Below, piece by piece: positions 53,801-60,520 of a stretch of 64,000 nt of DNA. Source of the stretch: Deltaproteobacteria bacterium (GTDB lineage Bacteria > Desulfobacterota > Desulfarculia > Desulfarculales > Desulfarculaceae); contig JAHLLK010000014.1 of NCBI GenBank assembly GCA_020444165.1, forward strand, positions 1 through 64,000, in the 5' to 3' direction. The notes beneath the pieces are model-generated. The model did not search any database and was not told the origin of the DNA. It saw nothing but the letters and a program-made list of their open reading frames with translations. Numbering within the stretch: position 1 is the stretch's first letter; every line of letters begins with the position of its first letter. The position numbers and the translations under genes were made by a program.

Positions 53801-53879
53801 CCGCCGGCGCCGCACCCAGAGCCAGGAGGGCGAGGAGAACCAGGGGTGCGATCAGGTGGCGATAAGGTAGGTTCCGCAT
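47895..53879 (-). CDS. Giant secreted RHS/YD-repeat protein with glycine-rich N-terminal region and unique C-terminal tail
   Basis: A 1994-residue protein. It has a signal peptide (about 1-29, PAAQA), a Gly/Ala/Asp-rich region (about 85-520) with repeated GGDGGDGGKGG-like runs, a DUF11-like beta domain (about 525-640) and an RHS entry domain (GTGNFYFSRALFGLPG). Dozens of YD repeats of the type YTYDAAGNLTR follow. The RHS core ends YDPQSGRFLSEDPLG to DPSGL (1735-1739). The last 255 residues are unique. RHS cages usually enclose a C-terminal toxin cut at the core; here no immunity gene follows downstream. It starts two bases after the upstream gene's stop codon. Confidence 0.93.
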   Translation of the reverse strand: MRNLPYRHLIAPLVLLALLALGAAPAAQAADLLVAANQVYTLPPGSHVFDNVTIEGGATLYLIGDTMLTVNANFTLLGTGAIDGRGTTGADGAAGTDGLDNGDSGSPGFSGAAGGDGYTLTLNIMGDCFIAGELLLRGGDGGDGGKGGQGLTGRTPAESNGYAAPTPGGNGALGGSGGKGGNGGHLKLVVAGALQHRDGDINCSAGWGGNAGAGGDAGAGGSGAYISSSYPLYGAKPPGMAGAAGRAGEGGAGGSIEIWAGDIRFSSAREGEPSLVTTRPTLRAEGGLGGDGARGGHGGSSGHGATNGTYCTSGTPPTTFAFSSAGAAGGDGGAIWVHSACGVQKWYLYAEGALAGDGPEGAKAGDSGLPCGGTTPCPVCVNGLDAENAPPAGDGGKAGRINVVTGAFTPGYTLELYTRGGNGGDGHQGHGGAGPSANMTAGAPGDGGDGGNGADGGKIILRAGTYNPAMVTNVNGGAGGAGGVGGKNLYYPDNREGQDGTPGTAGAAGTLSMSNDSSPLKAMLSVDLSEASWGDTLTYHLSVAATTGQDNLTLTLPTPANTVALEATPGFALNGDVFSWTIAHLDPCKVQVVSLKVRVNNGLGDGTVLSNQGQVVSSQTASQDSNPAETTIKLQKDPPPPVDPDNTLGGDSSHQPGPDPVHPGTGNFYFSRALFGLPGKGGLPLVFRVTYNALDHAYLGPLGYGWTHSYNLTVTENATTGEVSVKWDDGHVDHFQATGTKHEPVNSHTLAELTDLGAAGWQVETPQKIIYNFNAAGQLTSITDPVGHNVALTYTSGKLTRLTDTGGRQANLTYSGSRLTGITAPGYTAAFAYSGSQDLTRLTLPGGASYQFAYDGSHRLVRLTDRRGHTALTQRYDAADRVVQQTDALGGKTTYAYDDAARTTVITVPSGRQVTHYYDQAYNLAALEDGNGNSAVFSYNNQGQPTTRRDKLGAEDTFTYDPSGNCISYQDRSGRTQEVTYNAGNNQLQTVTDPWNHQSVLNYDNQGNLTSIEDPLGKSTTFDFNASGQITAFTNRLNKIWQFSFNAAGLVDTVTDPLGRVTQVEYDSAGRSTRVVFPDTSEVNRVYDAAGNLTRETDPLGGVLNYTYDAAGNLTRRTIAATGASTSYTYDALNRVTRITNPLGGVTTYTYDADGNLIGNQDPDGVTLGAAFDAGGRLTTQTDPSGGATTFAYDADGRLIKETTPLGYSWQFTYDAQGRRTKVTDPLGHVATTSYDLAGRISSETDAAGRRVRYSYDALNRITVMTLPDGGKHTYAYDAEGHLTTHTDPAGRVWRFAYDALGRVTQRTDPAGGVETYTYDAKGLVASQTDRRGVVATYTYDAKGRLTACNTSAGQNLAFTYDAAGNTTQIQDNGGATTQTFDLLGRRTSLTDPRGKALTWTYTAAGRVKTLTYPGNKTLTYTYNSAGLLTRLTDWRGGVTSFTYDLAGQPTQVTLPNQTSTTYAYDGAGRLMGLYHRDAAGTLLRGYTLERDVLGRTIGVRGTGDSEPPAATETRQMTYNAAGRLTKAAVGSAVTNYTYDASGNLTGKSGAQTAAYTYDGLNRLSKLVTGGATYNYTYDWQGRLLSRNQGSQTSYQLRLGRFLYCTYDQTGQVDRYYISQGALLYSLGAAAGDYRIYHGDPSGNVLAVSNASGAVVQTYAYDPYGRVSAATGNLDDPCRFLGLFGVRSEAGGLYLMGARFYDPQSGRFLSEDPLGPEAGTNLYQYAGSDPVNSMDPSGLQPQGNPPVANIATEKNLWKFFRWSYPEKSYEYVESQMDYYKYGARGSWRPLVDHTVEDVKAFAERGAYAEEYAAWQRTREALAGTNYYATGSTAVEDYLAFNGLYYQAAAKGFNVIKYSKVNQASFYLMERGVALENHLIKTYGYETASAWLARGSTALTWGGRALGALGLIIVAKDSYEAGESFSMNVLFYDEETGRAVTFDQYYLEAWESLEIVRNFLQVPVDPQTYMYAKKKYREELEAFKDELNRVFGKFK

Positions 53880-53881
53880 GA

Positions 53882-55672
53882 TCAGCGCCCCCCTTCCTGC
53901 GCGGCCCCCAGGGCCGGGCTGGTGCTAAGCTTTCGGATTTCCTTGAGAGAACCATCCTGGATAAGCCAGAGGAGGAGACCGCGGTCGGGCGTCTGCCACA
54001 GGATGTCGGCTTGGCCGTCGCCGTCGTGGTCGCTCACGGAGACGATGATCCCGCCGGCCGGCGCCGGCTGATCCAGGGTCACCGCCCGGGTCAGGCGCGG
54101 CCCGTCCAGGAGCCACAGGGCGGCCCGGCCGTCGACGGGGTGCAGCCACAGGAGGTCCGGCCCGCCGTCGCCGTTGAAGTCGGCCAAGCCGTACAACAGC
54201 CAGGCGGGATCGGCCGCCCGGCCCAGGAAGAGCTGCTCCAAAACCTCGCCCTGCGCGGTGAGGAGCCGGAGGAGCACCGTGCCGTCGGCCGGGTTCCAGA
54301 ACAAGAGGTCGCTGATGCCGTCGGCGTTGAAGTCGTGCAAGGCCGGGTTCAGGCTGGGCGGCAGCTCTTCCCCGCTTTCCGGGGTCACCGCGGCGCCTGG
54401 GCTGGACCCGGAAACCGCGGCCCCGCTGCCCGGGCTACCTGACCCGGCGCCCTGGGCCGTGGTCAGGGGCACGGTGGCCAGGGGGTTCAGAGAACTGACC
54501 AGGGAGGCGCTCTCCTTGGCGCCGTCCTTCGGCGCCCCGCCGCCGCCGGCCAGGGCCGCGGTCTGGTTGGGGTCGTTGCTGGCATAGGCGAAGCCCAGGG
54601 AGGCGTGCTGCTGCCAATTGGGGATATTGGCCAGGATATAGGCCACTTCCGAGGCGCTTTTCGTGTAGAGGTGGGTGCCGAGGGCCGTGTTGTAGAGCTT
54701 GTATATCTCCGTGGTGCCGGGCACCAGGGAGCGGAAGATGAAACCTTCCACCCGTTCGTAATTCCAGCCCGCCGCCACCAGGGCGTCCCGTTCGGCCGGG
54801 TTGTTGGTGTAGTAGTGCCGCCCCGAGTTGGGGTTGTACAAGCGGTTGACGGCCACCCCGCCGGTGGCCGCGGTCACGGGCACGTAAAAAGGCACCGGGT
54901 TTGACTCGTCGAGGTAACCGGCGGCGACCGCGTTCTGCAATTCCACGTAACGGGTGGTGAAGAAATGGTAGGCCGCGTTGGGGTTGTAGGCCCGGTACAT
55001 GGCGGTGATGGAGGTGTCCCGGGCTTGCAGGAAGGCGAAGCCCAGGGAGGACACCTGTTGCCACTCGGGCATGGTGGCCAGGATCTGGGCCACCTCCGAG
55101 GCGCTGGTGGTGTAGAGGTGGGAGCCGGTGTTGGTGTTGTAGAGCTTGTACACCTGACTGGAGCCCACCACCTGGGTGGTGTAGATGTAGCCCTCCACCC
55201 GTTCGAAGCGCCAACCCGCCGCCACCAGGGCGTCCCGCTCGGAGGTTTTGGCCGTGTAGTAATGTTTGCCGCTGTTGGGGTTGTACAGCCGGTACAGGGC
55301 CGCGGTGCCCGCCAGGTTGGAGCCCATGATCCGGAAGTTGCGCTGGCCCGTGGACTCGTCCACGTAGCCCGCGGCCACCGCGTTGCGGAACTCCTGGTAG
55401 TTGGTGGTGAAGAAGTGGTAAGCCAGATAAGGGTTGTAGGCCCGGTACATGGTGCGCATGGCGGCGCTCACGCCCGCCACTTTGGTCAGGTTGCCGGCCG
55501 CGTCATAGGTGAAGGCAAGGCTGCCCGACTCCCCGAAGGTGGTGCTGGACAACCTCCCCCGGCTGTCATAGCCGAACTGCTGATAATAGGCTAGAGCCGG
55601 CGCGCCCGACCAGATAAGGGCCAGCGCCAGCGTGAGGCCCAGGCGCAAACCTCCCGCGACAATCCCCCGCAT
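53882..55672 (-). CDS. Secreted protein with a YD repeat, two triple DUF5648-type blocks and FG-GAP repeats
   Basis: A 596-residue protein with a signal peptide (about 1-28), one YD-repeat unit (FGYDSRGRLSSTTFGESGSL) and two tandem blocks of about 150 residues. Each block holds three DUF5648-like units (YRAYNPYLAYHFFTT, YRLYNPNSGKHYYTAKTSER, YKLYNTNTGSHLYTTSASEV). A Ser/Gly/Pro linker leads to three FG-GAP/VCBS units with calcium-type loops (DFNADGISDLLF, DFNGDGGPDLLW, DHDGDGQADILW). GGGAGG precedes the ATG. The stop overlaps the RBS area of the RHS gene, two bases before its ATG, so both are co-translated. Its role may be surface binding or carriage for the RHS protein, which is inference. 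Confidence 0.9.
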   Translation of the reverse strand: MRGIVAGGLRLGLTLALALIWSGAPALAYYQQFGYDSRGRLSSTTFGESGSLAFTYDAAGNLTKVAGVSAAMRTMYRAYNPYLAYHFFTTNYQEFRNAVAAGYVDESTGQRNFRIMGSNLAGTAALYRLYNPNSGKHYYTAKTSERDALVAAGWRFERVEGYIYTTQVVGSSQVYKLYNTNTGSHLYTTSASEVAQILATMPEWQQVSSLGFAFLQARDTSITAMYRAYNPNAAYHFFTTRYVELQNAVAAGYLDESNPVPFYVPVTAATGGVAVNRLYNPNSGRHYYTNNPAERDALVAAGWNYERVEGFIFRSLVPGTTEIYKLYNTALGTHLYTKSASEVAYILANIPNWQQHASLGFAYASNDPNQTAALAGGGGAPKDGAKESASLVSSLNPLATVPLTTAQGAGSGSPGSGAAVSGSSPGAAVTPESGEELPPSLNPALHDFNADGISDLLFWNPADGTVLLRLLTAQGEVLEQLFLGRAADPAWLLYGLADFNGDGGPDLLWLHPVDGRAALWLLDGPRLTRAVTLDQPAPAGGIIVSVSDHDGDGQADILWQTPDRGLLLWLIQDGSLKEIRKLSTSPALGAAQEGGR

Positions 55673-55738
55673 ATCCTACCTCCCTGCATGGGCGAGCGAG
55701 AACGAGCCAGTGGACCGTAACCATAGGGCTCTGCCGTA

Positions 55739-55755
55739 CCTCTCGGCGCGAGAGG
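55739..55755. promoter_or_regulatory. Short perfect dyad upstream of the RHS operon
   Basis: CCTCTCG-GCG-CGAGAGG lies about 70 bp upstream of the DUF5648 gene start, just inside a TTGACC on the minus strand. It could be an operator or a 5' leader hairpin. Confidence 0.4.
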
Positions 55756-56385
55756 CAGCAGCAAGCCCAGGTCAATTTGTTTGGGGCAGTGGAGGTCAGG
55801 TACGCCGGTCAGGGCCTCAGGCGAGGATATAAATAAATTTGTGGGCCCTGTTTAACGACAAAGCTGATAATTATGCGTACGCTGTCGGAACATCATGCCT
55901 TAAGGCTATGGTCAGGGCAAGAACTAACTGCCAGAAGATTGCATTGTAACTTAAGCTTAAAGTTAGGGCAGGTAGCGGTAAATATTATGTAATTTCTCAG
56001 AGGGCAATTTTGGCGGAACTGCGTTTCCAGATTTGAATTTAATTGGACGATGGAAATGTAGAAGTAAAAGGCATGAATTAATAGATAGTTATAAATGACG
56101 TACTGAATCAGGGCCTGGTAGCGGGACCTGCTCCCCGGCTCAAACCGACCGGCAAAAAAATACAGCGCATTTTCCTCTTCCCTTCCCTGCCAACCACAAT
56201 CGGCACCACGCCCCGCCAAACCCGGTGAGAAAGCGTGGCCTCCCAGGCGGGTTGACACAATCAACCATCTGCTAGATTTTATGAATCGACAATGAAAATC
56301 AAGGTACCATTTAGGAATATATAAGACAAATACGGAAGGCTTTGGCCGGAGGCGGAACCAGCTTGCTTGCCGAGCGGCCCCTCTT
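55756..56385. other. AT-richer region upstream of the RHS operon, no gene seen
   Basis: About 630 bp of clearly lower GC content with an AT tract (ATATAAATAAATTT near 55827) suited to promoter function on the minus strand. An open frame on the minus strand runs through it into repeat D, but its sequence is not protein-like and it is probably spurious. Confidence 0.5.
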
Positions 56386-56596
56386 GAGGCCATTGCATGG
56401 TGAAACACATAAAACGTGTTGATATTATGCCAAAAATGGCTGTGAAACATGATTACGGCGGGCAATGACCGATGCGGGCCAAGGATGGCCCGCCAAATTG
56501 CAAGCTTCAAAAAGCTTGCAATTTGTGAGGCTTGGCAAAACCGAGTTTTTGCCAAGCCGACATTGCACGGGGCAGGAAGCCCCGTGCAATGCTCTC
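56386..56596 (-). mobile_element. Four-hairpin repeat, copy D (CATTGCA termini)
   Basis: A 211-bp element bounded by GAGGCCATTGCA and TGCAATGCTCTC. Read on the plus strand it holds an AT-rich arm, GCGGGCCA/TGGCCCGC (56474-56493), a perfect 14-bp CAAATTGCAAGCTT hairpin (56494-56525), CTTGGCAAAA/TTTTGCCAAG (56531-56556) and a 13-bp CATTGCACGGGGC hairpin (56561-56591). The order is inverted relative to copies A-C. No clear target-site duplication. Confidence 0.8.
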
Positions 56597-56717
56597 CGTT
56601 TGGCCTGAGGCGATTTGCCGGCCAGCCGGGGCTTCCCTTGACGCAGATTGCCCGGCAACCCCCCCCGTCCCTCGGGCTGCCTTTTCCCCGCCATGGGAGC
56701 CCCGGCGTTGCCCCGCC

Positions 56718-57293
56718 TTAGGCCGTGGCCAGACGGAAAATACTCAGATAGGTAAAAGGCCCCAGGTCCAGATGCTCAAATTGGCTGAAGCCATGGCTCC
56801 CCAGCATTTCCGCCAGCTCCGGCGGGGACAGGCGGATCGCCTTGGGCGGCCCGGGAGGGCCGTCGATTTTTTTGAATTCCACCGCTGCCAAACAGCCGGC
56901 CGGCGTCAGCACGCGCTTTATTTCGGCCAAGGTGGTGGGGTGGAAGCCGGCTTCCACGAAGTCATGGAAAACCGTGCCCAAAAACACCAGATCCACCGCT
57001 TGGTCCTCCAAGGGGATGTGTTGGCCCGCATCCCCCACCAGGGCCTCCAGGTTGCGCAAGCCCGCCTCCTGGGCCCGCGCCTGCAACTGGCGGATACCTT
57101 CCTCCCAAAGGTCCACGCCGTAGATTTGGCTGTCCGGGCCCAAGAGCTGGGCCAGGGCCACCGTGTAATTGCCGGCTCCACAGCCCAGGTCCAGCACCCG
57201 GCTGAGGCCCAGTGTTTTTATGGTGTCCAGGAAAAGCCCCTGCTCGATGAGGTCGAAGCTGCTTTTCCCGGCCGCTTTGGGATGGTCACTCAT
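56718..57293 (-). CDS. SAM-dependent methyltransferase
   Basis: A 191-residue class I methyltransferase. Motif I is VLDLGCGAGNYTVAL, the acidic loop YGVDLWEEGI, then LVGDAGQHIPLEDQAVDLVF and the post-motif FHDFVEAGFHP with ILTPAGC-like RVLTPAGCLAAVEF. ATG 57293 is preceded by AGGGAG at nine bases; an earlier in-frame ATG adds a poorly conserved-looking Pro/Arg-rich stretch. The DMT-type transporter gene starts 589 bp upstream on the same strand and ends 136 bp before it. Substrate unknown. Confidence 0.85.
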   Translation of the reverse strand: MSDHPKAAGKSSFDLIEQGLFLDTIKTLGLSRVLDLGCGAGNYTVALAQLLGPDSQIYGVDLWEEGIRQLQARAQEAGLRNLEALVGDAGQHIPLEDQAVDLVFLGTVFHDFVEAGFHPTTLAEIKRVLTPAGCLAAVEFKKIDGPPGPPKAIRLSPPELAEMLGSHGFSQFEHLDLGPFTYLSIFRLATA

Positions 57294-57429
57294 GTCTTTT
57301 GGCTCCCTGCTGGAATTCAGCGGCTTGGAATGTGGCGGTGGCGGGGAGGGGCGGTTCCGGCCGCCAAGCCGGAGCCCGGTCGCCACCACCACCAGTCTAC
57401 CAGCCCCGGCAGGCAGGGGGGGGGTGCGC

Positions 57430-57882
57430 CTACCAGCGAATCAGGATCGCCCCCGCCAGCAAGAGAGCCCCGCCGAGGAGCCGGGGGAAGGTGATGGGAT
57501 AGTGCGGCACGTGGAGGATGGCGAAATGGTCGAACACCAGGGAGGCCACCAATTGGCCCACCACCAAGAGGGTGATGACCGCGAAAGCGCCCAGGCGGGG
57601 CAGCAAGAGAATCGAGGTGGCGATATAGATGGCGCCGAAAACCCCGCCGGTCCAGGACCACCAGGAAGACCGCGCAACCAGGCTCAGGTGCAAGCCGGGT
57701 TCCCGCATGACCACCACCATCAGGAGCATGACCAGGGCGCCGCCCAGATAACTGACAAACCCGGCCCACCAAGCCGAGCCGATTTCCGCACGCAGGTTGG
57801 AGTTGACCGCCTGTTGCACCACAAAGCTGGTCCCGGCCAAGAGGGCGAGGAGCGTGAAAATAAAATTTTGCACGACGGACAA
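57430..57882 (-). CDS. DMT-superfamily membrane protein (DUF606/YdcZ type)
   Basis: A 150-residue protein with five hydrophobic segments. FVVQQAVNSNLRAEIGSAWWAGFVSYLGG at the N-terminus and LLGGALLLAGAILIRW at the C-terminus match the DUF606 half-size drug/metabolite transporter family, which probably works as dimers. Start is TTG at 57882 with AAGGAGG seven bases upstream. Upstream lies a CCTGGGA/TCCCAGG dyad (57973-57991) beside TTGACC, a possible promoter-operator. Substrate unknown. Confidence 0.8.
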   Translation of the reverse strand: MSVVQNFIFTLLALLAGTSFVVQQAVNSNLRAEIGSAWWAGFVSYLGGALVMLLMVVVMREPGLHLSLVARSSWWSWTGGVFGAIYIATSILLLPRLGAFAVITLLVVGQLVASLVFDHFAILHVPHYPITFPRLLGGALLLAGAILIRW

Positions 57883-58023
57883 GAGCTTGCCTCCTTGCCG
57901 ATAATGGGCGGCCTATTATCTTACATGTTGATGTTAAGGGACCCTGATTTCAGCCGGACCAGGAACATACTGCCTGGGATTGGCTCCCAGGTCAATTTTT
58001 CCGTCCCTGGGCGGGGAAAGCAG

Positions 58024-58154
58024 CGGCCGATGGGGGCCAAGGATAGCCCGCCAAAATGCGAGCTTGGAAAAGCTTGCATTTTGCTAGGCTTGGCACAACC
58101 GCGCTCTTGCCAAGCCGACATCGCACGGGGCAGGACGCCCCGGGCAATGCTCTC
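58024..58154 (-). mobile_element. Four-hairpin repeat, copy E, truncated, abutting a transposase remnant
   Basis: A 131-bp copy with GGGGGCCA/TAGCCCGC, AAATGCGAGCTT-type and TTGGCA/TGCCAA hairpins and GCACGGGGC/GCCCCGGGC. It lacks the AT-rich arm and the outer GAGGCCATTGCA end of copies D and F. Its right end (GCAATGCTCTC) joins directly to the truncated IS481-type transposase frame. Confidence 0.7.
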
Positions 58155-58299
58155 CATAGGTCTGGTAGTTGCGCCGGATCTCGGAGAATTGGCGCCGGGA
58201 ATACCCCATCACCTTGCAAGCCCGGCCGATGTTGTTCATCTCCGCGGCCAGCTCCAGCAGGCTAAGCATCCTTCGTGCTACCTTCTTCCCGGGGGTCAT
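58155..58299 (-). pseudogene. Truncated IS481-type transposase (N-terminal fragment)
   Basis: From ATG 58299, with AAGGAGGTAAG upstream, about 48 codons read as the helix-turn-helix start of an IS481-family transposase: VARRMLSLLELAAEMNNIG, ACKVMGYSRRQFSEIRRNY. The frame then enters repeat E and the catalytic DDE part is absent. About 150 bp upstream (to 58450) may be the left end of the same insertion sequence. The fragment marks past transposition at this spot. Confidence 0.75.
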
Positions 58300-58455
58300 G
58301 TCCCTTACCTCCTTGGGTCCGCAGTGCTTCGCAACACTTCTTCCAACCCGGTAGGAGGCGGCATGGCCACCTCTGCCTTTGGCTCACAGTGTCAGGTAAT
58401 TACCAGCACAGCACAGCCTGTCCGGCCCGCACGTTCTCTGGCCCGCAAACTCGCT

Positions 58456-59412
58456 CTAAACCTTGTAGTCGCGGTCCTCTTCCGGCAGGGGCAGGAGGCC
58501 GCCCCGGCGCGCCGGGTCGATGGGCTCCAGGAGCTTATCCTTAAAGGCCTGCGCAAAAACCTGTGCAAAATCGATGCTCGCTATGGCTCCCGTCTGGCCG
58601 GCCTCCTTTTTGGCCACCACCCGGCGGATTAACTCCTCCACCATGCCGGCCACGGGCAGGAGCGACTTCTCGCCCAACAGGCGCACGTCGTCGGAACACC
58701 CGCCGTCCGCCAGGCGCACGTTGATCAGGGGGGACTGGCCCACGATCTCACCGCCGTCGATGGTCTCCGAGACCCGGTGCAGGGTGACCCGGGTGGTTTC
58801 CGCTTGCCGCTCGACCATGTCCTCCCAGGGATGGGGCCCGGCGCCGTGTTGGTGCAGCAGGTCGGAGGGATGGATGTTGTAAATGCCAAAGGCGGGGTAG
58901 TTTATGATGGGGCGGTCGACGGCCTGGCCCAGGGCGCTGACCACGATCACCTCCGGGTCCCAGGCGGCCAGCTTGTCCCGGAAATAGTCGCACTTCACTT
59001 CCCCGGTGTAGCAGGGCACACCGAACCGCAGGGCCGACTCCACCATGCCCAGTTCGTAGTCTTCCTGTTGGTCCTGGTCGTAGTAGCGCCAGAACCTTTT
59101 CTTCACCGAGATCCTGGCCGCGGGGTCCAGGGGATCGTCGGTCACCAAGCCCACGAGGTGCAGCCGCTCCGGCTCGCGGCGGGCCAGGGCCTTGATCGGC
59201 TCAAAGGCCAAAAGCCCCATGACCCAGCTGCAGATGGCCAACACCCTGAGGCCTTGCCCCGGCGTGGCGGGGCGTTCGCCCGGCGCGGGGAGGATCAAAT
59301 GCCCCCAGCGGGGGCCCCGCGGCGCCCGGATTTCGCGGCCGGGGTTCCGGGCCACGATCCTGCGCAGGAAATCGTCCTCGGGGTTCAACTGGCTCGGGGT
59401 CAGCGTTTGCAT
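58456..59412 (-). CDS. Formyltransferase-family protein (methionyl-tRNA-formyltransferase-like fold)
   Basis: A 318-residue protein whose central domain (about 55-250) has the formyltransferase pattern. NIHPSDLLHQHGAGPHPWEDM carries the catalytic Asn-His pair and formyl-tetrahydrofolate site, and the aspartate follows in VSETIDGGEIVGQSP. The N-terminal 50 residues and the tail (DRDYKV) are unlike Fmt. The enzyme probably formylates a small metabolite, such as an amino sugar or amine, rather than tRNA. GGGAGGTG precedes the ATG. The auxin-efflux-type carrier gene upstream on the same strand is 44 bp away, so they are co-transcribed. Confidence 0.8.
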   Translation of the reverse strand: MQTLTPSQLNPEDDFLRRIVARNPGREIRAPRGPRWGHLILPAPGERPATPGQGLRVLAICSWVMGLLAFEPIKALARREPERLHLVGLVTDDPLDPAARISVKKRFWRYYDQDQQEDYELGMVESALRFGVPCYTGEVKCDYFRDKLAAWDPEVIVVSALGQAVDRPIINYPAFGIYNIHPSDLLHQHGAGPHPWEDMVERQAETTRVTLHRVSETIDGGEIVGQSPLINVRLADGGCSDDVRLLGEKSLLPVAGMVEELIRRVVAKKEAGQTGAIASIDFAQVFAQAFKDKLLEPIDPARRGGLLPLPEEDRDYKV

Positions 59413-59456
59413 GGGTTCACCTCCCGGTTAGATCGTCACTCGCGGGCCCGCGCCTT

Positions 59457-60425
59457 TCAAGTCAGGAGGCTGAACATGACCATGATGGTCACGCTGCAAG
59501 CCACCGAGGTGGCGAAGACCAACTTGGAGGCCAGCTTGGCGTCGCAGCCGTAGCTGGCGCTGAGCGGCACGCTGAGCATGGCGCTGGGCATGGCCGCCTC
59601 CAGCACCAACACCTGCATTTGCCAGGAAGCCAAGTCCAAACCCAAGACCGGCAGCCAAACCAGGATCGGCTTGAGGATGAGCTTCACCCCCCCCACCAAG
59701 AGAGCCAGGGAAATGATGGAGGTCAGGCCGCCGAAATTCAGCAGCAACCCCACGGTCAACACTACCGCGAAAGTGTTGGCCTGGGCCAGGAAGTCCAGCG
59801 CGTCGATCAAGGGCTTGATCTCCGGGCTCTGCCACGGCAGCCCCAGGGCGGAGGCCAGCAGGCCCAGGACCACCGAGATGAAAATGGGGGAGTAGAAAAA
59901 ACGCAGGACCGTGTGCAGGTGTTTCTGGGCCGAGCCCTGGGCCGAGCCCTGGGGCGAGCCCTGGGGCGAGCCGTAGTAGATGGCGATGAAGGTGCCCAAG
60001 GTGAACAACAAGGGCCCCACCCCCAGCTCGGATATCACCACCGCCTCGGTGACGGCTGAGGCGTTGTTCGCGAACAGGTGGGAAATGAGGGGATAGCCCA
60101 GCAGGGAGGAGCTGCCAAAGCCGGCGGTGAGCAGCATGGCTCCGGTCTGGGGCCGGCTCAGCTTCAGGGCGCGGGCGGCCAGCCAGGCCAGCCCCAGGGA
60201 CACCAGTTCCGCCGCCACCATCACCAAGGCCAGCACCGTCTCGCTGAACAGGACGTGGGTCTTGACCAGGGTGACGAAGATCAAAGCCGGCAGGGTGACC
60301 TTGGTCACCAGGTTGCCGAAGATGGGGCCCTGGTCTTCCTTAAGCACCCCCTGGCGGCGCAAGAAGACCGCGAAGCAGATGAGTCCCACCAGCATGACCA
60401 CGGATATGATGACTTGTCGATTCAT
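59457..60425 (-). CDS. Auxin-efflux-carrier (AEC/PIN-like) family permease
   Basis: A 322-residue membrane protein with ten hydrophobic segments in two halves. KVTLPALIFVTLV near the N-terminus and AAMPSAMLSVPLSASYGCD near the C-terminus are family signatures; bacterial members export or import dicarboxylates or amino acid derivatives. The central cytoplasmic loop contains a four-unit GSPQ/GSAQ tandem repeat encoded by 12-bp DNA repeats. AGAGGGGAA precedes the ATG. It lies between the aromatic amino acid permease and the formyltransferase on one strand. Confidence 0.88.
   Translation of the reverse strand: MNRQVIISVVMLVGLICFAVFLRRQGVLKEDQGPIFGNLVTKVTLPALIFVTLVKTHVLFSETVLALVMVAAELVSLGLAWLAARALKLSRPQTGAMLLTAGFGSSSLLGYPLISHLFANNASAVTEAVVISELGVGPLLFTLGTFIAIYYGSPQGSPQGSAQGSAQKHLHTVLRFFYSPIFISVVLGLLASALGLPWQSPEIKPLIDALDFLAQANTFAVVLTVGLLLNFGGLTSIISLALLVGGVKLILKPILVWLPVLGLDLASWQMQVLVLEAAMPSAMLSVPLSASYGCDAKLASKLVFATSVACSVTIMVMFSLLT
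59925..59972 (-). repeat. Four 12-bp tandem repeats in the permease central loop
   Basis: The unit CTGGG(C/G)CGAGCC occurs four times without gaps and encodes GSPQ, GSPQ, GSAQ, GSAQ. Copy number could vary by replication slippage without breaking the frame. Confidence 0.9.
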
Positions 60426-60520
60426 TTCCCCTCTACCTTTTCAGCCAGGCCTGGTGTTGGCGAGTGCGCGGCAGCCGGCCGCTTACCTGCGCCGGAACCT
60501 GGGCCGGCCCGCGAGGTTGC

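Noticed and set aside
55893..56555. 220-codon open frame on the minus strand upstream of the RHS operon
   Set aside because: Its first part lies in repeat D and the rest is not protein-like; there is no credible ribosome binding site.
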